This document shows, piece after piece, positions 45,174-54,631 of a DNA stretch of 64,000 nucleotides. The notes under the pieces were generated by a model. It saw only the letters and a list, made by a program, of their open reading frames with translations, was not told the DNA's origin and did no database searches. Made by a program: the position numbers and the translations under genes. Every line of letters starts with the position of its first letter. Within the stretch, counting starts at the first letter, position 1. Source of the DNA: Lophium mytilinum (lineage: Eukaryota > Ascomycota > Dothideomycetes > Mytilinidiales > Mytilinidiaceae); contig MU004194.1 of NCBI GenBank assembly GCA_010093605.1, forward strand, positions 1,345,900-1,409,899, written 5' to 3'.

Positions 45174-46463
45174 ATGCCTGCCAGAACACTACCCACGATT
45201 CCAATTGCGGATGTCCAGGCCCATAACACCTCCAAGTCGTGCTATGTCACGATAGGCACCAAGGTTTACGATGTCACGGACTTCATCGAAGGCCATCCCG
45301 GCGGTGGCGACCTCATTCTGGAGCATGGAGGGCAGGACGTTGGGGCGATAATGAAGGATGAGATCTCGCACGACCATTCCGAGTCTGCATACGAGATTCT
45401 GGATGAATACCTTGTGGGATTCGTCGTATCGGGAAAAGTTTTGGACGCCGTGACGGAAAGCGGGCACCCTGCTGATATTGTGCCACTGCCGCCATCGGAA
45501 AAAGGCATCGCAGACCTCAAGGCGAACGGAGCTGCCAACGGGGTTGCAACGGAGCCGCTTTATGCTGCCACTGGAATGTCTACTGAGGATGACCTCTCGA
45601 GGGAAACGGACCCTACGGATGATTATACGACATGGAAATTCTTGGACCTGAACAAGCCGCTATTCATGCAGATGATTAGGAGCAAATTCAACAAGGAGTT
45701 CTATCTTGAGCAGGTCCACCGGCCGAGACATTACAAGGGAGGAGATTCAGCACCACTGTTTGGAAACTTCCTGGAACCTTTAAGCAAGACCGCCTGGTGG
45801 GTCATTCCAACAGTCTGGTTACCTCCCGTGATGTACGGGACCTTTATAGGCTTCCTAAACCTTGGGAGTGTACCGGAGGCGGCTGCATATTGGTTTTTGG
45901 GTCTCTTTCTATGGACTCTCGTTGAATATGTTCTGCACCGTTTTTTGTTTCACCTTGACTAGTAAGTTGTCTTTGCTCGAGATGTTCGAATCAGATGCTG
46001 ATCGCCTACTAGCTACCTACCCGACAACCGCTTTGCGTTCACATTACATTTTCTCCTCCACGGCATACACCACTACCTCCCTATGGACAAATACCGCCTT
46101 GTCATGCCGCCTACTCTCTTCCTTGTTCTAGCTACACCATTCTACAAGCTAGCTCTCTTCGTATTCTCATACAACCTGTATGCCGCAACGACCGTCTATA
46201 GCGGTGGCATTTTTGGTTACATCTGCTACGACCTGACCCACTACTTCCTCCACCACCGAAAGTAAGTATTGCACACACCGATCGCATGTCTACCGCTAAC
46301 AAACAATAGCCTACCAGCCTGGTACCGATCGCTCAAGAAGTACCACCTCAAGCACCACTTCGCCGACTACCAGAATGGTTTCGGCGTGACCAGCCGGTTC
46401 TGGGACTATGTCTTCAACACCGAGCTAGTAATGGAGCAGCCTAAGATCGTGAAGGCGACCTAG
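45174..46463 (+). CDS. SCS7: Sphingolipid fatty-acid 2-hydroxylase Scs7/FA2H
   Basis: ER enzyme that 2-hydroxylates the very-long-chain fatty acid of ceramides. Exons are 45174-45961, 46013-46261 and 46310-46463, giving 396 aa. The N-terminal cytochrome b5 domain has the haem-binding HPGG at 41-44 and a second His in the EISHDHSES segment. The membrane part has hydrophobic spans WWVIPTVWLPPVMYGTFIGF and AAYWFLGLFLWTLVEYVL. Di-iron His clusters are HRFLFH, HFLLHGIHH, YDLTHYFLHH and KKYHLKHHFADY; two of the clusters are completed or followed by splices (FHLDYLPDNRFAF, HHRKLPAWYRS-type junction reading HHRNLPAWY). All clusters are intact, so the enzyme should be active. The C-terminus ends shortly after the last cluster, as in other fungal Scs7. 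Confidence 0.96.
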
Positions 46464-47992
46464 TGTTCCTAAGTATAGTCCGCGTCTTGGAGAAGTTCAG
46501 AATCATTGCGTCGGCGTCATGGGTTAGGTTGGGCTTGGTTGGGTTTGTGGTAATGTAATGATGGCCCGACGTTCGTTTACGTTGTTTATTGAATGGGGGT
46601 TTGGGGGTTGGCAGAGCATTCATGGATTCATTCACTCCTCATCCTGATGCTCGTAGTATCAATATAATTGGTAGCTGGTACATTCTGTTCTACACATCTG
46701 CTTGCATGGACTGTTGCATTTGGAACGTCTCATATATCTTCAGCTAATCTTTTAAGAGATCCATTGAGATTCAGGTTTGTGGGATCATATTCTGGCTAGG
46801 AGGTAGGGCGCAGACGGATCTGCGTTGCATATTGTCAGGCTTTGGGAATGCAGCTTCGCCGAAGCTTCCGTCTCTATCCTGTCATGGCTAACATCCTCAA
46901 TAATCAGATTGCGCCAGACATGCTAGAAGGTAGGTTGCAGCTTAGGCTTAAGCAATTGCTCCCACTTCAAGACAGCGTCCGTCTAGCTTTGAAGACCGCG
47001 GCACATGGTTCGACCCAGAAGTCTTTGAGCCGCATTGCCAAAACCGTAGATCGGTCGGGAGAGGGAGCTTCACAATCTGCTCCTCAGCTCGAAACCTCCC
47101 ATGTCGACGTAAGGAGATACACCGGCTGAATCTTTCTAATGTCGGGCGCCGGAACACGGCTGTTGAACACAAGCGGTACTTTGAACCTTACGAAAGCTGT
47201 ATTGAGTATCTCGATGGCCTACTTTCAAAGAAAGGGCACCTGTTACTCATCGCTTTGCTGAGAGATGGTATGCTTCATGCGGCAACACGTACAAAGATAG
47301 AGCGGGCTTGAGGACAAGACGGCAGCGATTGGACGGGACAACCTCATGGGAAGATTTAAAATACATGTGCTATGGGAGTGTGAACGCATCTGCTCACGGC
47401 GGTTTGCTACGATTCATTTGGTTGGGAGTGTCTGGACATATTGGAGAGTAGCACGTGTTTAAGGCTTCGTTTTGAAACAACACTTAGAAGCAGACAAGAC
47501 GCTATGTGCACACGCAGACAGACTCAATCATCATGTCCTTATAGGTTCTGACCTCTGAGACTTATCATGTACAGCCCCACTCCATGTCCCCGTCGCCGCA
47601 CCCGAGCCCCAGTTGGAGATCATTTGGCAAGGCAGCAGTGAAGTTCGAGCTAGCAGGGGTACCGTTTAGCCATGCCGATGGGCTAACCCAAATCGTGGCT
47701 AGCGCGCCCCACTTTCTAGCGAACTCAAAACTCCACCTCACTTCGGCCGTCCGCCTTCCACGAACAACAACACCGACCTTCCTCATCCTCCACAACCTTT
47801 CCTATCAACGCTCGAAGACCTAGTCCTCGACACCTCGCCTCCTACTACTTCTTGCACTCAACACCAACAGCTTCTCTCCTAGCTCTCTTGACAATCAACA
47901 ATCAAGGGTGTGATCACTCGTTCGAAGACTCCTCACCTACTCTGACACTCGCGGCAGTGACTATTCCCCATCACCAGACAAACTTCTCCAAC
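46464..47992. other. Intergenic region, no gene recognised
   Basis: About 1.5 kb. The open frame at 46842-47129 has no family features. A CACGTG is at about 47453. The reading frame of the next gene is open upstream to an ATG at 47852, giving a possible 47-residue N-terminal extension. The leader is CT/CA-rich. Confidence 0.5.
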
Positions 47993-49861
47993 ATGGCAAC
48001 TCCAGGGCTTCAGGACATCGAGGCTCTCCTCGAGGAGGCTGCCGAGGCGGCTGCAGCTAAGGACCGCGCGTCGCTCTTGAGCGCGGAGAAGAATGGAAAT
48101 GGCGAACATAACCGTGACAGGGACCGTGCCCGTGCCCACGACCGCGATCGAGAACATCGTCGCGATCGGAGCCGCACGAAGATCAAGAAGGAAGATGACG
48201 ACGTGGATATGGACGCGCCCGGCAGCGGCAGGAGCCGAGACTCACAGCACGATAGACACAGATCTAGGTCCCCTCGTCGCCGTGACGATAGACGCGGTGA
48301 CTACTATCGTGCTAGCCATCGCCGAACCCGCTCAAGGTCCCCAGACCGCCATTATCAGCCCCGTGGTATCCGACGCGACCGAGATAGAGATGGTCCTCGC
48401 GAGCGCGACAATCGCGACAACCGCAACTCCTACCGTGGAGGCAGATACGGACGACGCTCATCCCGCGACGAGAGCCCTAAGCGCCGTGCGAAGACCCCGG
48501 AACCAATGCTGACCGAGGATGAGCGTGACAGGCGCACGGTGTTTGTCCAGCAACTTGCTGCTCGGCTCGAGCACAAACACCTGCACGAGTTCTTTTCCAA
48601 AGTCGGCAGAGTCAAGGATGCGCAGATCGTCAAGGACCGTGTCTCAGGGCGCTCAAAAGGGTATGCTTATCTCACCAATGCCATTCCATCACAAGCACCC
48701 TACTAACATTTACCTAGCGTTGGCTACGTCGAATTCTACGACGAGGAATCTGTTGCCGCCGCGATCGCTCTAACTGGACAGAAGTTGAAGGGCGTCCCGA
48801 TCATTGCTCAGCACACAGAGGCCGAAAAGAACCGTCAGGCCCGGGCCGAGGGCGCTCCCAGCGCCGCCAGCGGGGTCCCCTTCCATCGTCTCTACGTGGG
48901 CAATGTCCACTTCAGCATCACGGAGGCCGACTTGACCACCGTGTTCGAGCCCTTTGGCGAGCTCGAGTTCGTCCAGCTGCAAAAGGAGGAGAATGGACGT
49001 AGCCGGGGCTACGGATTCGTGCAGTTAGTAGTCCTCTCTCTGTTCAGCTTGCTTTACTAACTATCTAGATTCCACGACCCAATCCAGGCCAAAGAAGCAC
49101 TGGAGAAGATGAACGGCTTCGAGCTTGCCGGCCGCCCAATCCGCGTTGGCCTTGGCAACGACAAGTTTACCCCCGAGTCGACGGCAAACCTCCTTAGGAG
49201 CTTTAATGGCCAGGCCCAACCCCAGTTCCAGGGCTCAGCTTTCTCGGGCCACGGAGGTCGCGGCATCCATGCTGGTGGTGCTGGTGGCAACTTCGAGCGC
49301 ACCGGAGGACGAGACACCGACCGTGGAGCTGGTGGCGCGAGCGCCTTAGACGACACTGATGTCGTCGGGGTCAACTTCAGCAACTACTCGCGAGATTCGC
49401 TTATGCGCAAGCTTGCCCGGGCCGATGATCCTCAGCCCGCCAATAACGAACGCAAGGCACCACAAGTCAACCGTCGACCGGCCACGCGGGTCCCAGCTCC
49501 AATGGCGAGCCAATGCCTTGTGATCAAGGAGATGTACAACCAGACGGAGCTCGAGAAGTAGGTATACCTGTTAGCTATTTGACACAGACGCTAACAAGCT
49601 GATAGAGAGGGACCGAATTGGAAGCGCGAGCTTATCGACGAGATCGGAGAGGAATGCAGAGCGATGTACGGCGACGTGGCGCATGTCGGCGTCGATCCTG
49701 TGACAAGCCCAGGAGACGTTTACATTAAGTTCATCGACATTGCTGCTGGCACGAGGGGCCTCAACGGCCTCAATGGTCGATTCTTCAACCAGCACATGAT
49801 CACCGCAGAGCCCGTCTCTGACGCCATGTACAAAATTCGATTCCCAGACTCGGAGGAGTAA
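47993..49861 (+). CDS. rsd1: SR-type splicing factor, RBM39/CC1-like (Rsd1)
   Basis: A nuclear RNA-binding protein of the CAPER/RBM39 family, which bridges U2AF-type factors and the branch-site machinery. Exons are 47993-48660, 48718-49023, 49069-49557 and 49606-49861, giving 572 aa. The N-terminal ~170 residues are Arg/Ser/Asp-rich ([20 protein letters not shown] type). RRM1 starts at [18 protein letters not shown] and continues across a splice as [16 protein letters not shown]2 has [17 protein letters not shown] and [20 protein letters not shown], again spanning a splice. A Gly-rich linker ([14 protein letters not shown]) precedes the C-terminal UHM-type third RRM, with [21 protein letters not shown] and [16 protein letters not shown]. 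All introns are 45-57 nt. The alternative upstream start at 47852 is less likely because [16 protein letters not shown] is the conserved beginning. Confidence 0.93.
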
Positions 49862-50107
49862 GCGTATCAACGATACCCTTCGATTATTTTCGATGGTAAG
49901 GTCTTTTTTTATGGGCATCATCTCACATTTTCTCCAGGTCCCACAAGCTCAGCTTCCTCACGCTTACAGAGCCATGAATATTCACGCGAGTATCTGCCCT
50001 TCACCTGCTCAGTCCCTCTCATTGAAAGAAAGACGCTGACACAGTTGAACAGCTACGTTCGAACGGGTTTCTTGCGGCCTTCAACGAGAACCTGATATTT
50101 GGACGTA

Positions 50108-50245
50108 CGCTTCTTCACGGTACTCTTGATGACTGCTTACGGCACTTCCGACTAGTCTTTCACGGCACACACAACACCTTCGACACCTTTTCACGGCGAC
50201 ACTGAACACTTTTTTGCGGCAACTTCGATCGCCTTGTCACGACAG
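50108..50245. repeat. Degenerate short repeat, TTCACGGCA core
   Basis: A core close to TTTCACGGCAAC recurs about every 20-32 bp: near 50113, 50138, 50157, 50189, 50211 and 50235 (variants CACGGTAC, TACGGCAC, CACGGCAC, CACGGCGAC, TGCGGCAAC, CACGACAGC). It lies downstream of the RBM39-like gene. The copies are diverged and the call is by eye. Confidence 0.45.
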
Positions 50246-50412
50246 CTACTCCTCGTGCTGTATCATGGGCTCTTTGATATTCCAGCAAATTCTTGCTCGA
50301 CATTGCACATTGAAAAGGTTTGTACAAACAACAATCCCCCCAGCACACATACCCCTTGCACACTTCCCTACTTCCCACTTTGCACGACGTCTTCGGGCGA
50401 TCGTCTGCAACT

Positions 50413-50580
50413 ATGCGTGACTATGACTCGAGTTTTGCTTCGACTGATGAACGGACTAACTGGTCGGTGGATGATGGCGGGACTGGCTGGGCGTACGAAT
50501 GTTGGCACTACTTCGACACCAAATTTCTGCGAAAGGAACAAGAAAACAGAAAATCATACTCAGACTGGTCTTCACAGTAG
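50413..50580 (+). CDS. Putative small acidic aromatic-rich protein, doubtful
   Basis: A 55-codon open frame that starts MRDYDSSFASTDERTNW and ends SDWSSQ. It is rich in Asp, Trp, Tyr and Ser with no signal peptide. Its composition resembles that of another small frame at 54646-54918 on the other side of the repeat array, which is why I list it. No family is recognised and there is no independent support for translation. Confidence 0.25.
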   Translation: MRDYDSSFASTDERTNWSVDDGGTGWAYECWHYFDTKFLRKEQENRKSYSDWSSQ

Positions 50581-50939
50581 GACAGCCAATACAGATCCTT
50601 TCGCTACTTCCTCTCTTTGACGTGACAAACATCTCTGCTCTACATGTTCGGGTTATACAATGCTTCGTCATAGATATTTGTACACTTTCATGCTCTGTTT
50701 GTGGTCCTCAGTCATGCTAGTGGAAACCGGGGGCAGCGGACGCACTTTCAATCTATGCGTACGCGCTGCTGGCGTTGTCTGGCGTAGACTCACGAGTTTT
50801 CGCATGGTCTAAGATGTCAAATTTTTCTCTTATTCAGAATGCTAAAAATACTATGAGGCTCCTCATACAGCGGTAAATGAGTGTAAGGAGCTTGTTGTCT
50901 TCAGGCACGTATCGCTGCCCTATTGAGTGAGTGGCCGTC

Positions 50940-52620
50940 GGCACCATGCCGCAGCGCCGTCTGAGGTGGCCTAGAGAGCTATCAGGCAGACCAAATGCCG
51001 CTCTCTCTATCTGCTGAACGGTTATCGAAGCATGCCAAACAGGGGCGGACCAGTGTACATAGCAGCGCACGAGCAGTCTTCCGGATTGCACATCTTGTTT
51101 GGACTTGGGGGGTCTCTCGTAGGACCCTTGACGGCGGCATCGCTAGGTGAGGACTGGCTTTTGAACTGCAATCAACTTTGAACGCTTGCAGGATTGACAT
51201 GCTATGCAGATTCTTGGAAGCTTCTCGGGGCGCCACTGGCGGCGGCATCACTCGTTCAAAACGACAGCCAGGCGTTGCACCAAATTTGCAGGCCTGACAG
51301 CTCTACATCCTGTCCTAGCTCGGTGGAGTCTCACGGGCACTCTTGACAGCGGCAGAATACGGTAGGGTTCACCTAGGTGATTGCACTGATGTGAAGGCTT
51401 CCGGTATTGACATTATGTAGATCATTGAAAGCCTGCCAGAGCACCACTGACCGCGAGATCACCTCCGACTTACCATCGTGAGTTGCATCAGATTTGAAGC
51501 TTAAAGGCCTTCAAGCCCATTGGAACTTTTTGTAAGTCTCTGAAGCACCGCTGACGGCGACGTCACTAGCTCAGATGCCAGGCGCAAGGTACGCCTGATG
51601 TGAAGAGGTGCAGTCTTTACATCCTATCTAGATTCTTGGAGCGTGCCCAGAGCACTCTCTACAGCGGCAAGAGCATGGTCAAATGCTTATTGGGAGGCAC
51701 TCTTTTGAGAGTAAGCAGTCGCCCAGTAGCTTTCCATTCCGATTCACGCCCGAGGTCTTGAAACTGTCCAGGGGTAGGTCGACGGGTCATCAGACTCACG
51801 CTCAGACACTGTACTTACATACAATTCCCGCACTCGGGGAATGGATACCCCTCTCCGAGCTCGAAACACGCTTGGGCTACCTCGTACGCAATTCTCGCTC
51901 TCGAAGACATGGCCTCTTGTTCAGAACGTGGAAGCATGCTTGGGCCACCTCCTACAGCAGCATGCGCCTTGCTGCTCAGGGATTAGGTCTCCTACGCAAC
52001 TACCACTCTTGAAGAAGTGACATCTCTTATAGGATACCAACACAAGTCTGAGCCACCTCCTACAGCGGCATGCATGCACATGCTAACAGGCTTTGCTCGA
52101 CACGCGATTCACACTGATGGAGAATTGACATCGCTCCTAGAATCTGGAAGCATTCTTAGGCCACCTCTGACAGCGGCATGCATACAACTATTAAGAGCCT
52201 TTGCTCTCCACACGATTCGTGCTCATGGAATATTAACATCGCTCCTAGAATTCGGAGACATGCCTAGGCCACCTCTTACAGCGGCATGCACTCAGCTACT
52301 AAGCCTTTGCTCCTATGCGATTCGCGCTCATGGAGGACTCACGTCGATCCTAGAATCCGGAAAAATACATGAATCGCCTCCTACAGCCGCACATATGGAG
52401 CTGCTAAGAAAAATTCCTCGAGTGTGATTTGCGCCCTCGGCAGGTTAACATCTCCCCCGGAGCACGCACGCATGCTTGTGCTACCTCCTGTAGCAGCACG
52501 TACCTAGGCGCCCAGACGATTGATTTCAATACAATCTCCGCACTCAACACAATGGCATCTTCCAGAAATCTGAAACTTCACTTGGGCCACTCCCCACAGT
52601 GCCACGTGCGAACGGATCAC
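50940..52620. repeat. Array of diverged ~107-bp tandem repeats
   Basis: A landmark close to GGCCACCTCCTACAGCGGCATGCA recurs with near-constant spacing. The GCGGCA-equivalent bases are at about 51134, 51242, 51349, 51452, 51555, 51664, (two weak copies about 51770 and 51880), 51957, 52065, 52173, 52281, 52386, 52493 and 52599, that is 103-110 bp apart. A second landmark, TTGACATCGCTCCTAGAATCTGGAAGCAT, precedes each by about 50 bp (for example 51193, 51399 and 52125). An inverted copy is visible at about 50941-50990 (minus-strand CTCTAGGCCACCTCAGACGG). Units are strongly diverged in the left half and best preserved at 51930-52400. From 52017 to 52427 four successive units are in one open frame as a 36-residue protein repeat. 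The array ends about 80 bp before a TATA box and gene. Confidence 0.75.
52017..52427 (+). CDS. Open frame across the repeat array: 36-residue repeat peptide
   Basis: A 136-codon frame made almost wholly of the repeat. Its unit reads like PPLTAACIQLLRAFALHTIR followed by AHGILTSLLEFGDMPR. Full units have 36, 36 and 35 residues, and a partial fourth ends the frame. Repeated positions are PP.TAAC, LL, AI/TI.AHG, LTSLLE(S/F)G. The pattern of Ala/Leu helices joined by a Gly turn looks solenoid-like, but it is not an ankyrin, TPR or HEAT signature I recognise. The frame can also be open merely because 108 is a multiple of three. Whether it is translated is unknown; upstream units are out of frame or contain stops. 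Confidence 0.3.
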   Translation: MTSLIGYQHKSEPPPTAACMHMLTGFARHAIHTDGELTSLLESGSILRPPLTAACIQLLRAFALHTIRAHGILTSLLEFGDMPRPPLTAACTQLLSLCSYAIRAHGGLTSILESGKIHESPPTAAHMELLRKIPRV

Positions 52621-52681
52621 CTGAGGGCAATTTTCACCCCTTATCTTACGCACTTCACCTTTCAAGCTCCGTCTTGACGTC

Positions 52682-53302
52682 ACAAGACAGACTTGTCTTG
52701 TCGGCTATAAGAAGACCTTCTGGACCTCGACAGCTTCTCTCCTACACCACTCATCAGCACGGTAAGCCACTCCTCTGACCTTCGTCAACGGTCCAAAACT
52801 GACCCTAACAGCACCGCAATATCGACCAGAGAGAACGTGCGTTGCGTCCCGCGTCCTAGTTGGAGTCGCCTCGGTCCGTGAAGTCGGGAGGTAGAAAGGA
52901 GATTGAAGCGTCCCAGACAGCTGAAAAGGTAAGGAATCAGATGGCGTTTACTCGCCCAAATCACACCCCTGCACATCACATCACTCCCCATTGTTTGATT
53001 CAGCGAGCGTTATTTCTGCAAGAGATCGGAAAGGCAAGTTTGGAAGAGAGGAAGAGGCGGCGTGCGGGACTGCGCAGGGCATTGAGGTGTCCTCCAGTGG
53101 TGTTCAGGACATGGAAAGAGCTTGGAAGAATGGAGGCTGGCTGGCTTCGGTGCCTCACATGTCTGGTCAAGAGTATCAAGGGGATCGTGCCATTCGAGCT
53201 TGCTATTCTGATGGCCATCCCCGAACCTTCGAGTGGTGTGTGCTAAACTGTGCGCTTTACAGATCAGATACCGCCGTGAGACACCACGTAGGGTCTCAAG
53301 AA
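52682..53302 (+). promoter_or_regulatory. TATA box and spliced leader of the unrecognised gene
   Basis: CTATAAG at 52705-52711 follows a 7-bp inverted repeat (ACAAGAC at 52682-52688, GTCTTGT at 52695-52701). The downstream sequence has two well-formed introns before any good start: GTAAGC near 52761 to CTAACAG near 52811, and GTAAGG near 52930 to TTCAG near 53002. There is also a 3' splice-like CTAAACT...TTTACAG ending at 53261. A multi-intron 5' leader leading to the ATG at 53303 is the simplest reading. Confidence 0.4.
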
Positions 53303-54631
53303 ATGCCGCCCAACATGTCAGACCTGAAGGACCTTGAATTGAACGACCCCTTCTGGCAGGGCGGATCGGCACCATTCTGGCCCGTGGGCCTGTCCACGAC
53401 GCCGTACAATGGCGGCCAGAGCGGTGGCTTCATCGCCCCGAATCAGGACCTGCAGCTGGCGACTCAGATTCTCGAGCTTGACCGCATCGTTCGTCTCCAA
53501 ACCGACAGAATCGCGGCCCTAGAGGCCAAAGTTGACTGCATGGAAGAGGCTTCCAGAATGCCCTCAGCATCGCACCTGTATCGTCCAGGCCCGTCCGTTC
53601 ATCAGCCTCAAACTCCGACCGCTGCGCCAGTAGTTGCGTCCTCCGGCCCTGTATCAGGGGAAACCCCAGGTGGAATTGTATCAGCACCGCGATCTGGAAC
53701 CAGAGCGGATACTCCCAGACTGAGGCATGCGCCCATGCTAGTCCCCCCGGGTGGAGCGAACAGACAGGAATATCGCCCAATGCTGGCTGACTATTTCGGA
53801 GATGTTGAGAAATGGGTTCAGCAATACGCTACGGTTCCCTTGTCGCATATCGAGACCACGGAGGCCCTCTACAAATACACCAGCCAGCTAATTACGCTTG
53901 CCGGAGTTGGCGACGCCGCGGAGCAAGTCTTGCTAGCCTCCAATTATCAGCAATTCGCAATCTTGTCCAAGGTCAATCATTACATCTGTTCCAAGACTAT
54001 GGACTGCGACCTCATCGACCTCTTCTCATCAGAGCTCGAGACCTACAATAGTGTTCTTTGCCAACACTGGAACACAGCTACAGAATACGCTACCTGCCAG
54101 GCAATCCTCCGTGGCAGAGCCGAGCTCTACTGGCAGATGCAAGAGGATCCTCAATATCACCAATGGCGAGCTGGCTTCGTTGACAAGCTGACAGGCGACC
54201 TGATGAGCATTCTAGCTCCCGCGATCCGCCATAAGAGCATGGAAGAGGCGCGCTCTAAACTTGCCCAGTTCTTCATCCGCGCTGTTCGCATCAGTATCAG
54301 AATGCGCATGGACCAGATGAGCTGGGTGTTCAATTTCCCACAGCAAGACGACCCTCTTACACAAAGCATGGTCTTCCGAAACCCGGATGTCTCTCCACTC
54401 GAGGTTAGAGCGAACACCCAGAGACATCGCGTGTTCTTCTATATTACTCCCAAAATCCAGTGTGACAAGTATCCCGCGAGAGGTCCAATTGGCTCTGAGA
54501 TCGTTCATGGGGCTGAGGTGATTGTGAAAAAGGTTGCAATCTCGATGTGGGAGCCGCACCCCACACAAACGTGGCAGCCGATGTCCTCCGGATATAGTAT
54601 TGTGAGAAAGCAAGAGCACGCTAGAGATTGA
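53303..54631 (+). CDS. Protein of unrecognised family with a coiled-coil segment
   Basis: An uninterrupted 442-residue frame. The start at MPPNMSDLKDLELNDPFWQG was chosen because sequence before it contains splice-site-like signals and no earlier ATG is convincing; an ATG at 53111 or 53159 would lengthen it. Residues 1-50 are acidic and then Gly/Pro/aromatic (FWPVGLSTTPYNGG). Residues ~51-84 form a heptad-rich coiled coil (ATQILELDRIVRLQTDRIAA). A Pro/Ser/Gly/Thr-rich linker covers about 90-150. The rest is a folded-looking, Cys-poor helical region (MLADYFGDVEKWVQQYATVP, HWNTATEYATCQAI, PAIRHKSMEEARSKLAQFF) and a beta-like end (HRVFFYITPKIQCDKYP, EVIVKKVAISMWEPHPTQTW). There is no signal peptide or membrane span. 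Codon use is normal and the frame has no stop, so a real protein is likely, but I do not know its function. Confidence 0.75.
   Translation: MPPNMSDLKDLELNDPFWQGGSAPFWPVGLSTTPYNGGQSGGFIAPNQDLQLATQILELDRIVRLQTDRIAALEAKVDCMEEASRMPSASHLYRPGPSVHQPQTPTAAPVVASSGPVSGETPGGIVSAPRSGTRADTPRLRHAPMLVPPGGANRQEYRPMLADYFGDVEKWVQQYATVPLSHIETTEALYKYTSQLITLAGVGDAAEQVLLASNYQQFAILSKVNHYICSKTMDCDLIDLFSSELETYNSVLCQHWNTATEYATCQAILRGRAELYWQMQEDPQYHQWRAGFVDKLTGDLMSILAPAIRHKSMEEARSKLAQFFIRAVRISIRMRMDQMSWVFNFPQQDDPLTQSMVFRNPDVSPLEVRANTQRHRVFFYITPKIQCDKYPARGPIGSEIVHGAEVIVKKVAISMWEPHPTQTWQPMSSGYSIVRKQEHARD

Noticed and set aside
52017-52427. Ankyrin or TPR repeat protein
   Set aside because: The 36-residue unit lacks the ankyrin TPLHxAA and the TPR W/G/A/P patterns; only the length is suggestive.
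50940-52620. CRISPR-like array
   Set aside because: The repeats are whole ~107-bp diverged units in tandem, without short identical repeats and unique spacers, and the genome is eukaryotic.
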